NCBI RefSeq assembly: GCF_900176465.1
Contig: NZ_FWXR01000016.1
Location: forward strand, 48,005-112,004
Direction of reading: 5' to 3'
DNA length: 64,000 nucleotides
From: Fulvimarina manganoxydans
Lineage (GTDB): Bacteria; Pseudomonadota; Alphaproteobacteria; Rhizobiales; Rhizobiaceae
The translations under genes were made by a program, and so were the position numbers. The notes under the pieces are model-generated. The model saw only the letters and a program-made list of their open reading frames with translations, was not told the origin of the DNA and searched no databases. Positions 18,306 to 30,446 of this stretch are shown in pieces (the first letter of the stretch is position 1; each line of letters starts with the position of its first letter).

Positions 18306-19133
18306 TCAGTCAACGAAGGCGCGCTCCACGACATAGGTGCCAGGGGAGTTGTTGGCGCCTTCCTCGAACCCCTTGGCCTGGAGCAAGGCCTCGGTGTCCT
18401 TCAGCATCGCCATGGAGCCGCAGATCATCGCCCGGTCGTTCGCGGGATCGAGCGGCGCGATGCCGAGATCGGTGAACAGCTTGCCATTCTCGATCAGCGT
18501 CGTGATGCGCTCGCCCTTCGTCTCGCCTTCGCGGGTGGCCGTGGCGTGGAACTTCAGATCCTTGCCCGCCATGACCTCCTGCATCATCTCGTCACTGTGC
18601 ATATGGGCGACGAGCTCGCGGCCATAAGACAGCTCGGCATCGAGCCGGCAGGTCTGGGTGAGAACGACCTGATCGAACTTCTCATAGGTCTCCGGATCAC
18701 GGATCACGGAAGCGAAGGGCGCGATGCCGGTGCCGGTGGAGAAGAGAAACAGGCGCTTGCCCGGCTTCAGCGCATCGTGGACGAGCGTCCCCGTCGGCTT
18801 CTTGCGCATGAGGACGGTGTCGCCTTCCTTGATCTTCTGCAGATGCTCGGTCAGCGGTCCGCCCGGCACCTTGATCGAGAAGAATTCCAACTCCTCATCC
18901 CAGGCCGGACTGGCGATGGAATAGGCGCGAAAGACGGGCTTTTCCGCGTTGGGCAAGCCGATCATGACGAATTCGCCCGAGCGGAAGCGGAAGCTCTGCG
19001 GGCGGGTCATGCGGAAGGCGAACAGACGGTCGGTATAATGGGTGACCGACGTCACCGTCTCGGCAAAGACATTGGCGGGAATCGGGAATTCCCCGGCGGG
19101 TGCGGCCTCGACGGTTTCGGCAACGGAACTCAT
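18306..19133 (-). CDS. fpr: Ferredoxin--NADP+ reductase
   Basis: 275 residues from ATG 19133. FAD-binding motif RAYSIASPAWDEELEFF (R-x-Y-S/T) , 'GGPLTEHLQKIKEGDTVLM', the NADP-binding 'FLFSTGTGIAPFASVIRD', 'CGSMAMLKDTEALL' and the C-terminal 'GTYVVERAFVD' match bacterial Fpr (subclass with an AFVE/D ending). It exchanges electrons between NADPH and ferredoxin or flavodoxin in the cytoplasm and is often oxidative-stress responsive. A 20-bp near palindrome lies about 105 bp upstream (19236-19255). Confidence 0.93.
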   Translation of the reverse strand: MSSVAETVEAAPAGEFPIPANVFAETVTSVTHYTDRLFAFRMTRPQSFRFRSGEFVMIGLPNAEKPVFRAYSIASPAWDEELEFFSIKVPGGPLTEHLQKIKEGDTVLMRKKPTGTLVHDALKPGKRLFLFSTGTGIAPFASVIRDPETYEKFDQVVLTQTCRLDAELSYGRELVAHMHSDEMMQEVMAGKDLKFHATATREGETKGERITTLIENGKLFTDLGIAPLDPANDRAMICGSMAMLKDTEALLQAKGFEEGANNSPGTYVVERAFVD

Positions 19134-19235
19134 GGACAACCTCTGATCTGTTCGTCGGGTCCGATGCGAGCGGCCAAGGGCGCTGATGCGCCCGGTCGGC
19201 AGTGCCATGGACCCGTTCTTCCTGAAAATCGGGCG

Positions 19236-19255
19236 GAGCATTTTCGAAAACGCTC
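19236..19255. promoter_or_regulatory. Near-perfect 20-bp palindrome upstream of fpr
   Basis: GAGC-A-TTTTCGAAAA-C-GCTC reads the same on both strands apart from one base pair. It sits in the 276-bp gap between fpr and the DUF3429 gene, about 105 bp before the fpr start, a plausible operator position. The binding protein is unknown. Confidence 0.45.
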
Positions 19256-19409
19256 TCTACTTGGCGCGGAACATAGGCGAAGACAGCCGGCTTCGCACCG
19301 GTTTCCGTCCTAAAGTTTCCGCACTGACAGGGACAAATTTCTGCCAAGAGCGGTCTTCGCGCCGTTTGCTGCCATGCTTGGCTCACTCCGCTCAGTGCGA
19401 TCCGCAGGG

Positions 19410-19940
19410 TCAGAAGAACGGGCTCGTCAGGACATAGGCGCCGACGAGGAGGAGCGAGACCAGCGGGATCGCCATCTGCCAGGGGCGAAAGCTCGCGAAA
19501 TAAAGCGGGGCCCGGCCGGCTCGCGCGCTGAGCGGGTCGAGGATCGCAAGCGCCAGATAGCCGGCCAGTTCCAGACCGATGGCGAGACGGGGAAAGGCCC
19601 ATACCGTGGCGACGATGGCGCCATAGCCTGCGATGAACAGGAACAGCATCATCGCGATCTGAGTGACTTTCGGCCCGCCTGGCTGGCGGAAACTGACGCC
19701 GCGCCGAACGCCCGCCAAAAAGCAGAGGATCGCCGCGCCCCAGAAGAGTGTGAGATTGAGGGTCAGGAAGGACCAATTGTCGGGCAGAACGAAGAGGCCG
19801 ATGCCGCCGGCAAGCAGCGGCAGCATGGCGACGACGCCGAAGAAAAGCCCGTCCATCGGCGTCTCGGCCGGTTCGCTCGCGCTCACGCGCCGCCCGCCCT
19901 TCACAGGCTCCATATGATCCGTGCCGCGATCAGGCGTCAT
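19410..19940 (-). CDS. DUF3429 domain-containing membrane protein
   Basis: 176 residues from ATG 19940, where AAGGA stands 8 bases upstream (the ATG at 19949 touches that site). About five transmembrane helices: GLFFGVVAMLPLLAGGIGLF, FLTLNLTLFWGAAILCFLAG, then 'GVRRGVSFRQPGG', MMLFLFIAGYGAIVATVWAF and MAIPLVSLLLVGAYVLTS. The 'FWGAAILCFLAGVRRG' element is characteristic of DUF3429, inner-membrane proteins of unknown function. Divergent from the glycosyltransferase gene. Confidence 0.83.
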   Translation of the reverse strand: MTPDRGTDHMEPVKGGRRVSASEPAETPMDGLFFGVVAMLPLLAGGIGLFVLPDNWSFLTLNLTLFWGAAILCFLAGVRRGVSFRQPGGPKVTQIAMMLFLFIAGYGAIVATVWAFPRLAIGLELAGYLALAILDPLSARAGRAPLYFASFRPWQMAIPLVSLLLVGAYVLTSPFF

Positions 19941-20073
19941 GTCGCTCATCCTTCGTCTCTCGTCGCTCTTTCGAAGCGCTTTGTCGCGACGACACTTGGA
20001 GGCGTCGGCGCGATCGGCTAGCGCTGGGCACGACTTCGTTTTCGTCCCATCTCCCTCGTTCGCCCGCTGCCTC

Positions 20074-21252
20074 ATGTCCGTTACGACCTCGTCTCCGAGC
20101 TTTTCGAACCCAACACACGGCGCGACCGGTGCCCGCCCACGGCTTGTCTTCGTCGTGACGGAGGATTGGTTCTTCGCCTCCCATTTTCTGCCGATGGCGC
20201 GGGCGGCGGTGGAGGCCGGTTTCGAGCCCGTGGTGGTGACCCGCCTCCGCGACCATCGCAAGGCGATCGAGGCGACCGGCGCAAGACTGGTGCCGCTCGA
20301 CCTCGAACGGCGGGAGAATGGGCCGGCCTCTCTCATGCAGGCGGTTCGCCGTCTCGGCGCGATCCTCGAAGCCGAGCGCCCCGCCCTCATCCATGCCATC
20401 TCGCTCCGCTCGATCCTGATTGCCGGCCTTGCCGGGCGGATGGCCGGCAATCCGCCCAGTGTCCAAGCCGTGACCGGTCTCGGCTTTCTGGGTGCCCGGC
20501 GGGATCTGAAAGGGCGGCTCGCCCGCGCGCTTCTCGGCCGCGCCATCGCCGGCCCGCTTTCGCCGAAGACGACACGGTTTCTTCTAGAAAATGCGCAGGA
20601 CGCCCGTTTTCTGCGGCTTAGCCCCGACGACAAGCGCATCCGCATCGTCGGCGGCGCCGGCGTCGATCCGCAAGCCTATCCACCCGCTCCTTTGCCGAAA
20701 GGGCGAGGCCTAAGGCTCGCACTCGTCTCGCGGATGGTCTGGTCGAAGGGTGTCGACACGGCTGTGGAGGCGGTGACGATGGCGAGACAGCGCGGGGTCG
20801 ATGTCTCGCTGACGATCTTCGGTGCGCCCGATGGCGACAATCCGCGGGCGATTCCGAAAGCGACGCTCGATGAATGGAACGCGCGAGACGGCATCGGCTG
20901 GGCCGGGCCGACGCGAGATATCCCGGCCGTCTGGGCCGCCCATCACGCGGCGATCTTTCCCTCACGCGGTGGCGAGGGTCTGCCACGCACGCTTCTGGAA
21001 GCTGCGGCCTGCGGACGGGCGATCCTGACGAGCGACGTTCCCGGTTGCCGGGACCTCGTGCGCGACGGGATTGAGGGCTTTGTCCTCGCCTCCGAGGACG
21101 CGCCCGCCTTCTCGCGCGCCATCGAAGCATTGGCGGGCGAACCGGACAGGGTGGCCGCCATGGGCAAGGCCGCGCGGGAGAGGATTCTCACCGGCTATAC
21201 CGAACGCCATGTCATGGAGACGGTCAAAGACCTCTGGCGCGAGCTTCTGTAA
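20074..21252 (+). CDS. Group 1 (GT4-type) glycosyltransferase
   Basis: 392 residues from ATG 20074; the frame continues upstream to 19921 but overlaps the divergent gene. Two Rossmann-like domains: N-terminal 'FVVTEDWFFASHFLPMARAA' with 'ALIHAISLRSILIAGLAGR' acceptor region; C-terminal donor site 'LALVSRMVWSKGVDTAVEAV', 'LTIFGAPDGDN' and 'IFPSRGGEGLPRTLLEAAAC' with the E-x7-E GT4 glutamates. Likely transfers a sugar onto a lipid-linked or surface polysaccharide intermediate at the cytoplasmic membrane face. It converges on kdsA; no full polysaccharide cluster is present, so the product is unknown. Confidence 0.9.
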   Translation: MSVTTSSPSFSNPTHGATGARPRLVFVVTEDWFFASHFLPMARAAVEAGFEPVVVTRLRDHRKAIEATGARLVPLDLERRENGPASLMQAVRRLGAILEAERPALIHAISLRSILIAGLAGRMAGNPPSVQAVTGLGFLGARRDLKGRLARALLGRAIAGPLSPKTTRFLLENAQDARFLRLSPDDKRIRIVGGAGVDPQAYPPAPLPKGRGLRLALVSRMVWSKGVDTAVEAVTMARQRGVDVSLTIFGAPDGDNPRAIPKATLDEWNARDGIGWAGPTRDIPAVWAAHHAAIFPSRGGEGLPRTLLEAAACGRAILTSDVPGCRDLVRDGIEGFVLASEDAPAFSRAIEALAGEPDRVAAMGKAARERILTGYTERHVMETVKDLWRELL

Positions 21253-21272
21253 CGGGCCGCAAGCACGGCCCG
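21253..21272. terminator. Hairpin between the convergent glycosyltransferase gene and kdsA
   Basis: CGGGCCG and CGGCCCG flank CAAGCA in the 28-bp gap between two convergent genes. It could serve both transcripts, but there is no U-run on either side. Confidence 0.4.
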
Positions 21273-21280
21273 CCGATCGG

Positions 21281-22114
21281 TCAAAAGCCTTTGGTGAGAT
21301 CGTCGAGCGCCTTCAGCCGCTTCAAGAGCTCCGGCATTCGATCCAGAGGGACCATGTTGGGGCCGTCCGAGGGTGCGTTGTCGGGGTCGTCATGGGTCTC
21401 GATGAAGAGGCCGGCGACACCGACGGCGCAGGCCGCCCGCGCCAAGGTCTCGACGAAGCGGCGCTCGCCGCCGGACGAACCGCCCTGCCCGCCCGGCTGC
21501 TGCACCGAATGGGTCGCGTCGAAGACCACCGGATGGCCGGTCTCGGCCATGATCGGCAGGCCCCGGAAGTCGGAGACGAGCGTGTTGTATCCGAAGGAGG
21601 CGCCGCGCTCGGTCAGGATCACATTCGGATTGCCGCTATCGGTCACTTTCGCCGCGACATTCTTCATGTCCCAAGGCGCGAGAAACTGGCCCTTCTTGAT
21701 GTTGACCACACGCCCCGTCTCGGCGGCGGCCACCAGAAGGTCGGTCTGCCGGCAGAGGAAGGCCGGGATCTGCAGGATATCGACGACCGAGGCGACCTCG
21801 CGGCACTGCTCCTCGGTGTGGATATCGGTCAGGACCGGCAGATCAAAGGTCTTGCCGATCTCTTCGAACACGGGCAGCGCGCCGGACAGCCCGATCCCGC
21901 GCTTGCCCTTGAGGCTGGTGCGGTTCGCCTTGTCGAAGCTCGCCTTGAAGACATAAGGGATGCCGAGGTCCTCGGTGATCCGCTTCATCCTCTCCGCGAT
22001 CATCATCGCGTGGTCCCGGCTCTCCATCTGGCAGGGTCCGGCAATGAGAGCGAAGGGCGCGTCATTGGAAAAGGTCACGCCCTTGGCGCTGACCGGATGG
22101 GGGATGAGGCTCAT
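21281..22114 (-). CDS. kdsA: 3-deoxy-8-phosphooctulonate (KDO-8-P) synthase
   Basis: 277 residues. Motifs: '[17 protein letters not shown]', '[18 protein letters not shown]', '[37 protein letters not shown]', '[14 protein letters not shown]', '[15 protein letters not shown]', '[11 protein letters not shown]' and '[17 protein letters not shown]'. The enzyme condenses arabinose 5-phosphate with phosphoenolpyruvate for lipopolysaccharide core synthesis in the cytoplasm. Its start overlaps the stop of the VOC gene by 4 bp; the gene order pyrG-VOC-kdsA suggests one transcript. Confidence 0.96.
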   Translation of the reverse strand: MSLIPHPVSAKGVTFSNDAPFALIAGPCQMESRDHAMMIAERMKRITEDLGIPYVFKASFDKANRTSLKGKRGIGLSGALPVFEEIGKTFDLPVLTDIHTEEQCREVASVVDILQIPAFLCRQTDLLVAAAETGRVVNIKKGQFLAPWDMKNVAAKVTDSGNPNVILTERGASFGYNTLVSDFRGLPIMAETGHPVVFDATHSVQQPGGQGGSSGGERRFVETLARAACAVGVAGLFIETHDDPDNAPSDGPNMVPLDRMPELLKRLKALDDLTKGF

Positions 22115-22956
22115 ACGGGCTCCTCCACGAAGACGAGGCGGCCGTCGCCATTGGGAAAGGCGACGGTGATGGTTTCATCGTCCGCCGAATATGGGATGTC
22201 CGATCCGGTCAGGCAGGCCTCGGCTTTCGAAAGACTGTCGACCCCGACCGTCACGGCAGCGACGCGAAGGGCCGCCTTATCGGAGCCCTCTTGGGCCGGC
22301 GCAAGCGTCACGCGCGTTTCGGCGAGATCGAAGACGATTCCGCGATCGGGTGAGACCTGCGCCTCGCAGCAGAAGACAGCCTCGATATGCCGGGTCGCAC
22401 GTTCCAGATCGCCCGCTTCGAAATCAACGCCTGTGATCGACATGGCCCCATTGGCATGGGCGAGAAGCGCCGAACGATCGACGCTCAGCCGATGGCGTGC
22501 CTCGCAGAAGAAGACGGTCGGCGTCTGATCGCCAAAGGATTTCGCAAAAGCGAGCCGGAAGGACAGACGAGCCGCTTCACCCGACGGCAGAGTGAGATCG
22601 CGCTCGAACTCGGTCAGGCGGTCTTCGCCAAGCTGAGAAGCGCGAAGATGGGCCTGATCGGCCAGAGCATCGCTCGATTTCAGCGCGATCGCCGAGACAG
22701 CATCCGGTGCGTGGCTCCTAAAACCCTCGTCGCGCTCGACAAACAGGTTTCCGCCTTCGAGCGCACGGGCGTAATCCTCGGCACTGCCGATGGCGAGCGG
22801 TTCGAAGAACGTTCCGTCGGCGAAAAAGACGCAGGCATTTTCGGTGCCGAACGGATGACGCGCATCCGGCGCGACAGTGAAGCCGAGACGCGAGAACCAG
22901 TCCCGCGCTTGCGCCAGATCGATAAACGGCAGAACGAGATGATCGAGCGCGCGCAT
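22111..22956 (-). CDS. VOC/glyoxalase-like domain protein
   Basis: 281 residues from ATG 22956; a TTG at 22974 is the alternative. The first module '[43 protein letters not shown]' is a glyoxalase-like (Glyoxalase_3 type) fold; a weaker second module begins near '[20 protein letters not shown]'. The metal ligands are not all obvious, so it may not be a canonical glyoxalase. It sits 14 bp after pyrG and overlaps kdsA, a position that such proteins occupy in several rhizobia, but no reaction is known to me. Confidence 0.72.
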   Translation of the reverse strand: MRALDHLVLPFIDLAQARDWFSRLGFTVAPDARHPFGTENACVFFADGTFFEPLAIGSAEDYARALEGGNLFVERDEGFRSHAPDAVSAIALKSSDALADQAHLRASQLGEDRLTEFERDLTLPSGEAARLSFRLAFAKSFGDQTPTVFFCEARHRLSVDRSALLAHANGAMSITGVDFEAGDLERATRHIEAVFCCEAQVSPDRGIVFDLAETRVTLAPAQEGSDKAALRVAAVTVGVDSLSKAEACLTGSDIPYSADDETITVAFPNGDGRLVFVEEPV

Positions 22957-22970
22957 CTTCGCCCCGCGCG

Positions 22971-24716
<1,746 letters not shown>

Positions 24717-25544
24717 TTACTGACCGGCCGGCTGATTGCCAGTAGCCGGCGCGGCCGTGCCATTCGCATCCGTCGGCGACGCATTGGAGCTCTCACCCGT
24801 CGTCGCGGACCCCTCGTCGCTCAAAGGCGTCTCAGGCGCCTGCTCGACTGCCGAAGGCGCTTCCACCGGGGCGATGGGCTCGGAGTCGGCTGCGTTCGCG
24901 GCTTCCGGCGCGGGATTGGCCGGGATCTCGCCGACCGGCGCCGTATCGCTCTGCGGCGCAGCGTCGCTCTCGGTGGATGGCGATTCGGTCTCGGTCGACG
25001 TCGCGGCACCTGTCGAGGTCTGGCCTGTCGACGTTTCGCCCGCCGCCGGCGCGCTCTCGCTCGCCTCGGGGGTCGTCGTCAGATCCGGAATCAGCGTCGA
25101 TTCGGGGATCAGCGACGAATTGTCGTCGGCCGGCGCCGCAGGAGTCGTCGGCGCAACCACCGGAGCCTCGCCACTGGCAGCCGGCGCAGGAGCGCTCGTG
25201 CCGCCGTTTTCCTCCGCAGGCAAGCCGCCGAGCTGATCGAGGAGGCTGCCGCCATCGCTCGACCCATTCTGGCCCTGGCCCTGATTGGCCGGCAGCTGGT
25301 CGAGAATGTCGGTCGGCTGCGAGCCATAGCGCGCCAGGATGCCGAGGGTCAGCGAGGTGATGAAGAAGCCGGCCGCCAGGATCGCGGTCGTGCGCGTTAG
25401 CGCATTGGCCGCTCCGCGCGCCGACATTAGACCGCCGCCGCCACCGCCGATGCCGAGCGCCCCGCCCTCGGAGCGCTGCAACAGCACCACGATGACGAGC
25501 GCGACGACGATCATCAAATGGATGATGATGAGAATTGTGTCCAT
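24717..25544 (-). CDS. secG: Preprotein translocase subunit SecG with a long low-complexity C-terminal tail
   Basis: 275 residues from ATG 25544. The first 75 residues are a normal SecG: helix 1 'MDTILIIIHLMIVVALVIVVLLQRSEGG', the Gly-rich loop with 'GGGGGGLMSARGAANALTRTTAIL', and helix 2 'AAGFFITSLTLGILARYG'. After that comes about 190 residues of Ala/Pro/Ser/Thr/Glu-rich sequence without predicted structure. SecG normally has about 75-150 residues. With both termini outside in the N-out/C-out topology the tail would face the periplasm. It aids SecYEG protein export. Upstream gene is tpiA. Confidence 0.92.
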   Translation of the reverse strand: MDTILIIIHLMIVVALVIVVLLQRSEGGALGIGGGGGGLMSARGAANALTRTTAILAAGFFITSLTLGILARYGSQPTDILDQLPANQGQGQNGSSDGGSLLDQLGGLPAEENGGTSAPAPAASGEAPVVAPTTPAAPADDNSSLIPESTLIPDLTTTPEASESAPAAGETSTGQTSTGAATSTETESPSTESDAAPQSDTAPVGEIPANPAPEAANAADSEPIAPVEAPSAVEQAPETPLSDEGSATTGESSNASPTDANGTAAPATGNQPAGQ

Positions 25545-25602
25545 GAACTGTCCGGAACGCGCCTTCGCTGGAATTGCGCGCCTTCTAAACCAACCGGCCC
25601 GA

Positions 25603-26484
25603 TTAATCCAAGCCGTTCTGCAAGCTGGCTTCGAGCTCCGACAGATCGGGCTCGAAGTCGTCGAAATTGTCCTCGTCCGTCGCCACCGACGCCGGTTGCG
25701 ACTGCTGCTGCGGCTCACCCGCGCCTTGGGCTCGCGGCGTCGCCTCGCATATCGCGATAAAATCAGCGGCCTTCAAGCTGGCGCCGCCGATAAGCGCGCC
25801 GTTCACATGGGCGACACTCAGAAGCTCGGTGGCGTTGTTCGGCTTGACCGAACCGCCGTAAAGGAGGCGAACGCTCTCGCCGGTGTCGTTTCCGAACCGA
25901 TCCGTCAGTGTCTGGCGAATGAAGCCATGGGCCTCGGCCACGTCGTCGGTGGTCGGGGTGCGGCCGGTGCCGATCGCCCAGACCGGCTCATAGGCGATGA
26001 CGGTGTTCGTCGCCGTCACGCCATCGGGCAACGATCCGGCCAGTTGGGTCCCGAGCACGTCGAGGGTTTCGCCATTGTCGCGCTGGGCCTGGCTTTCGCC
26101 GATGCAGACGATCGCTGTCAGCCCGGCGCGCCAGGCGGCCTGCGTCTTGGCGCGAACCGCCGCGTCGTCCTCGCCATTGTCGGCGCGCCGCTCGGAATGG
26201 CCGACGATCACATAGGTCGCGCCCACGTCCTTCAGCATTTCGGCGGCGATCTCGCCGGTATGGGCGCCTGAGGCTTGCGCATGACAGGTCTGCCCGCCGA
26301 CGGACGCAACCCGGTTCAGAATGCCCCGGCTTGCCGAAAGCATGGTCGCGGGCGGACAGATGAGAAGGTCGAGCCCTTCCATCCGGCCTTCTTTCGCGGC
26401 GTCGGAGATGCCCTTCAATTCGGTCAGCGACCGCAGAAGCCCGTTCATCTTCCAATTGCCGGCGATCAGTGGTGTCAGCGTCAT
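25603..26484 (-). CDS. tpiA: Triosephosphate isomerase with a C-terminal acidic extension
   Basis: 293 residues from ATG 26484 (GGGAG 7 bases upstream). Catalytic elements: '[10 protein letters not shown]' (Asn and Lys), '[14 protein letters not shown]' (His), '[16 protein letters not shown]' (Glu and loop 6) and '[15 protein letters not shown]'. The barrel ends near '[11 protein letters not shown]'; about 40 extra residues follow, starting with a Gln-rich stretch and ending with Asp/Glu-rich '[19 protein letters not shown]'. The family usually has about 250 residues. Interconverts dihydroxyacetone phosphate and glyceraldehyde 3-phosphate. Confidence 0.95.
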   Translation of the reverse strand: MTLTPLIAGNWKMNGLLRSLTELKGISDAAKEGRMEGLDLLICPPATMLSASRGILNRVASVGGQTCHAQASGAHTGEIAAEMLKDVGATYVIVGHSERRADNGEDDAAVRAKTQAAWRAGLTAIVCIGESQAQRDNGETLDVLGTQLAGSLPDGVTATNTVIAYEPVWAIGTGRTPTTDDVAEAHGFIRQTLTDRFGNDTGESVRLLYGGSVKPNNATELLSVAHVNGALIGGASLKAADFIAICEATPRAQGAGEPQQQSQPASVATDEDNFDDFEPDLSELEASLQNGLD

Positions 26485-26719
26485 CGTCAAACTCCCTGAG
26501 GCGAAACCGCGTCATGCCTGAAGCAAGGCGCAAGTCCGTTTCCGGCGTCTTCGTTTGTCGTCTTGTCGGCTCGCACGTAACGGCAAGGCCCCACGAAATC
26601 AATCCGCGAGGCAATCAATCGATCGGGGCCGCTTGCGCCCATCGGGGCCCATTTCCTAATAGGGGCGGACACGAACCGCCGCCGGAACGCGACGGCGCGG
26701 GAGGATCGAGGACAAGATC

Positions 26720-28609
26720 ATGATGAATTCGCTGCGCCGCGCGGCCTCGGGCTGGACAGCCAAATTGCTGCTCGGCCTCCTGGTCGTCAGCTTCGCCGTC
26801 TGGGGGATCGGGGACGTCTTCCGCAGTGGCGCGAGCAATGCCGTCCTCAGCGTCGGCGAGACCTCGGTGCCGCTTCAGGAATATGCCCTCGCCTATAATC
26901 AAGTGCGACGCTCGATCGCCCAGCAGATCGGCCGCGTGCCGACCCGAGAGGAGACCGAGATGTTCGGCGTCGATCAGGGCGTCCTCTCCCAGTTACTCTC
27001 CGGCGCGGTTCTGACCGAGCAGGGTCGCGAGATCGGCCTCGGCCTCTCCAAGGAGCGCCTCGCCCGGCTGATCGCCGACGATCCGAGCTTTCAGGACGCC
27101 GCCGGCAATTTCTCCCGCGCCCAGTTCCGCAACGCGCTGGCGAGCGTCGGTTTGAACGAGGCGAATTATATCGAGAGCCAGCAGGATGCGGCAACGCGCA
27201 CCCAGATCGTCGACGCGGTCTCGAACGGTGTCACGCTCCCGACCGCCTTCCGCGACGCCATGGGCCTCTATAATGGCGAGCGCCGCAATATCAGCTATGT
27301 GGTCGTCGGACCGGATTCGGTCGGCCCGATCGCCGATCCGTCCGAGGAAACGCTGACGGCCTATTTCGACGAAAACAAAGAGACTTATGCGGCCCCTGAA
27401 TATCGATCCTTCCAAGTCGCCGAGCTGACGCCGGAGACGATGGCCGACGAAGCCTCGGTCACCGAGGACGCGATCAAGGCCGATTACGAGCAGTTCCAAA
27501 GCCGCTATGGTACGCCGGAACGGCGCCGGGTCGACCAGATCGTCTTCCAGGATCAGGCCGCCGCAGATGCCGCGGCCGAAAAACTCGCCAATGGCGCGAG
27601 CTTCGAAGAGATCGCTCAAGATGCCGGACGCAATCCGGCCGATCTGTCCCTCGGTCTCGTCACCCGCGACGGCCTGCCCGATCCGGCCCTGGCCGATGCC
27701 GCCTTCTCGCTCGAAAGCGGGGCGACGTCCGGCGTCGTCGATGGCCGCTTCGGGCCGACCATTCTGCGGGTCAGCGAGATTCAGCCGGCCAGCGTCCAGC
27801 CGCTCGAAGAGGTGGCGCCCCAGATCCGCCGGGATCTTGCCATTGCGAATGCTGCCGACACGTTGAACTCGGCCTATGACACTTATGAGGATGCCCGAGC
27901 GGGCGGCGCGACCTTCCAAGAGGCCGCCGAGCGCGCCGGAATTCCGGTGAAGACCTATGAAGGCGTCGACGCCCAGGGTCGCGGAAAGGACGGCGAACGG
28001 ATCGCCGACCTTCCCGATTCGAACGAACTTCTCGGTGAGGTCTTCCAGGTCGAGCCGGGCTTCGACAATGCGCCCCTTCAGACGGCGGGCAATGGCACAT
28101 TGTTCTTCGACGTGACCGAGATCGAGCCGGCCCGCGACCGGACGCTGGACGAGGTCCGCGATCGGGTCCTCGCCGATTGGCGCGCCGCCGAAACGGAGCG
28201 TGTCGTCGGCGAGCGGGCGAAGGCCGTGCTCGACGCTGCCCGCGGTGGCACGCCATTGGAGAATGTCGCGGCCGAGAACGACCTCACTGTCCAGACCGCG
28301 CTCGGCATTACCCGCCAGAGCGGGGCAAGCGAGATCGGCCGCCAGGCGACCGAGGCCGCCTTCTCGGCCGGTCGCGGCGCGATCGAAGAGGCGGAGGGGC
28401 GCGAAAGCGGCAGCCGCATCGTCCTGCGCATCGACGAGGTGGCGCCGCCGGCGAGCCCGGCCGACAACGTTACCGACAGCCAGCGCCAGCAGATGGCCGA
28501 ACGGCTGACGGACGATCTTCTGCAGAGCTATGTGACGCGGGTGAGAGGCGAATATCCGGTCCAGGTCTATCCGGCGGGGATCGAGGCGGCGAAGGGGCTG
28601 GTGCGATGA
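26720..28609 (+). CDS. Peptidyl-prolyl cis-trans isomerase, PpiD/SurA-type periplasmic chaperone
   Basis: 629 residues. N-terminal cytoplasmic patch and one anchor helix ([21 protein letters not shown]), then SurA_N-like helices and a parvulin-like region around '[32 protein letters not shown]' to '[38 protein letters not shown]', which resembles rotamase domains. A second, degenerate domain follows. It is anchored to the inner membrane with the chaperone domain in the periplasm and helps fold exported proteins. It starts the operon that overlaps trpD by 4 bp and is divergent from tpiA. Confidence 0.88.
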   Translation: MMNSLRRAASGWTAKLLLGLLVVSFAVWGIGDVFRSGASNAVLSVGETSVPLQEYALAYNQVRRSIAQQIGRVPTREETEMFGVDQGVLSQLLSGAVLTEQGREIGLGLSKERLARLIADDPSFQDAAGNFSRAQFRNALASVGLNEANYIESQQDAATRTQIVDAVSNGVTLPTAFRDAMGLYNGERRNISYVVVGPDSVGPIADPSEETLTAYFDENKETYAAPEYRSFQVAELTPETMADEASVTEDAIKADYEQFQSRYGTPERRRVDQIVFQDQAAADAAAEKLANGASFEEIAQDAGRNPADLSLGLVTRDGLPDPALADAAFSLESGATSGVVDGRFGPTILRVSEIQPASVQPLEEVAPQIRRDLAIANAADTLNSAYDTYEDARAGGATFQEAAERAGIPVKTYEGVDAQGRGKDGERIADLPDSNELLGEVFQVEPGFDNAPLQTAGNGTLFFDVTEIEPARDRTLDEVRDRVLADWRAAETERVVGERAKAVLDAARGGTPLENVAAENDLTVQTALGITRQSGASEIGRQATEAAFSAGRGAIEEAEGRESGSRIVLRIDEVAPPASPADNVTDSQRQQMAERLTDDLLQSYVTRVRGEYPVQVYPAGIEAAKGLVR

Positions 28610-29637
28610 GCGAGCGGATCAAACCCTTTCTCGCCAAGGTCGCGACCGGACGGGCGCTGAGTCGCAAAGAGGCCGAGGACGCCTTCGCCATCTTGATGTC
28701 GGGCGAGGCGACGCCCGCCCAGATCGGCGGCTTCCTGATGGCGCTGCGCGTGCGCGGCGAAAGCGTCGAGGAGATCGCCGGAGCAGTCTCGGCCATGCGC
28801 GCCAATATGGCCCGGGTTGAGGCTCCGGCCGGCACGGTCGACATCGTCGGGACGGGCGGCGACAATTCCGGCACGGTCAATGTCTCGACCTGTTCGGCCT
28901 TCGTCATCTCCGCCTGCGGCGTTCCGGTCGCAAAGCACGGAAACCGAGCCCTGTCCTCGCGCTCGGGCGCGGCGGACGTTCTCGCCGCTCTCGGCATCGA
29001 CATCGATCTGAAGCCGGACCAGCTGTCCCAGGCGATCGCGGAAGCCGGGCTCGCCTTCCTGTTTGCCCCGAACCATCATCCGGCCATGCGTCATGTGGGT
29101 CCGGCCCGCCGCGAACTCGGCACGCGCACGCTCTTCAACCTTCTCGGACCGATGACCAATCCGGCCGGCGTCAAGCGCCTCTTGATCGGCGTCTTCGGGC
29201 CCGAATGGGTGATGCCCATGGCCGAGACCCTACGTGAGCTGAACACGGAAGCGGCCTGGGTCGTCCATGGCGACGGTCTCGACGAGATGGCCGTGAGCGG
29301 CACCACCGAGGTCGCGGAACTGAAGGACGGCGAAATTCGCACCTTCACCGTGGACCCGGAAGATGTCGGCCTCAAGCGCTCGCCGCTTTCGGCGATCAAG
29401 GGCGGCGAGGCCGCCGACAACGCCCTTGCGCTGTCGGCCGTCCTGAATGGCGAGCCGAGCGCCTATCGCGACATCGTCGTCTTGAATTCCGGCGGCGCCC
29501 TCGTCGTCTCCGGCCGCGCGGCCACTCTCGCCGAAGGGGTCGCCATGGCGGCCGACGCCATCGATCGCGGCCTTGCGAAGGCCTCGCTGGATCGCCTCGT
29601 CGAAGTCACCAACCGGCTGGGAGGCAAGGCATCGTGA
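28606..29637 (+). CDS. trpD: Anthranilate phosphoribosyltransferase
   Basis: 343 residues; ATG 28606 overlaps the ppiD stop as ATGA. Motifs: '[20 protein letters not shown]', '[24 protein letters not shown]', '[35 protein letters not shown]', all involved in PRPP and anthranilate binding. Catalyses step 2 of tryptophan synthesis. No trpE or trpG is adjacent, a split common in rhizobia. It ends in GTGA, which overlaps the GTG start of trpC. Confidence 0.96.
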   Translation: MSERIKPFLAKVATGRALSRKEAEDAFAILMSGEATPAQIGGFLMALRVRGESVEEIAGAVSAMRANMARVEAPAGTVDIVGTGGDNSGTVNVSTCSAFVISACGVPVAKHGNRALSSRSGAADVLAALGIDIDLKPDQLSQAIAEAGLAFLFAPNHHPAMRHVGPARRELGTRTLFNLLGPMTNPAGVKRLLIGVFGPEWVMPMAETLRELNTEAAWVVHGDGLDEMAVSGTTEVAELKDGEIRTFTVDPEDVGLKRSPLSAIKGGEAADNALALSAVLNGEPSAYRDIVVLNSGGALVVSGRAATLAEGVAMAADAIDRGLAKASLDRLVEVTNRLGGKAS

Positions 29638-30446
29638 GCGACATCCTGAAAACGATCGAAGACTATAAACGCGAGGAAATCGCCAGCGCCAAGGCGAAGA
29701 CGAGCCTTGCCGATCTCGAAGCCGAAATCGCACAAGCCGGCGCGCCGCGCGGCTTCCTGAAGGCGATCGAAGCGACGATCGAGGCCGGCGGTTTTGCACT
29801 CATCGCCGAGATCAAGAAGGCGAGCCCGTCCAAGGGCACGATCCGCGAGGATTTCGATCCGCCAAGCCTGGCCACAGCCTATGAGGCGGGCGGAGCGACC
29901 TGCCTTTCGGTTCTGACGGACGCGCCGAGCTTCAAGGGCAGCCCGGATTTTCTCAAGGCCGCGCGCGCGGCGACGTCTCTCCCGGCGCTGCGCAAGGATT
30001 TCATGTTCGATCCCTATCAGGTCGCCGAAGCGCGGGCCTGGGGCGCGGACGCGATCCTGATCATCATGGCTGCCGTCGACGACGCTCTCGCGGGCGAACT
30101 CGAATCGGCCGCCTTCGATCACGGCATGGACGTCCTGATCGAGGTTCACGACGAGGACGAGACCGAGCGCGCGCTCAAGCTCAAGTCGAAGCTTCTCGGT
30201 ATCAACAACCGCAATCTTCGCACTTTCGAAACGAGCCTTGCGACCGCCGAACGGCTTTCGGCGCTCGTTCCGGACGATCGCGTGCTTGTCGGCGAAAGCG
30301 GCATCTTCACCCATGCCGACTGCCTGCGCCTTGCCGATCGCGGCATCCGCACCTTCCTCGTCGGCGAAAGCCTGATGCGCCAGAGCGATGTGGAGGCCGC
30401 GACCCGCGTTCTCCTCGGCCAACATCGCTCGGAGGCCGCCCAGTGA
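29634..30446 (+). CDS. trpC: Indole-3-glycerol phosphate synthase
   Basis: 270 residues, GTG start at 29634 overlapping trpD. Beta-barrel motifs: '[23 protein letters not shown]', '[18 protein letters not shown]', '[28 protein letters not shown]', '[22 protein letters not shown]' and '[16 protein letters not shown]'. Closes the indole ring from the carboxyphenylamino-deoxyribulose phosphate intermediate in tryptophan synthesis. Followed by moaC with another 4-bp overlap. Confidence 0.96.
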   Translation: MSDILKTIEDYKREEIASAKAKTSLADLEAEIAQAGAPRGFLKAIEATIEAGGFALIAEIKKASPSKGTIREDFDPPSLATAYEAGGATCLSVLTDAPSFKGSPDFLKAARAATSLPALRKDFMFDPYQVAEARAWGADAILIIMAAVDDALAGELESAAFDHGMDVLIEVHDEDETERALKLKSKLLGINNRNLRTFETSLATAERLSALVPDDRVLVGESGIFTHADCLRLADRGIRTFLVGESLMRQSDVEAATRVLLGQHRSEAAQ

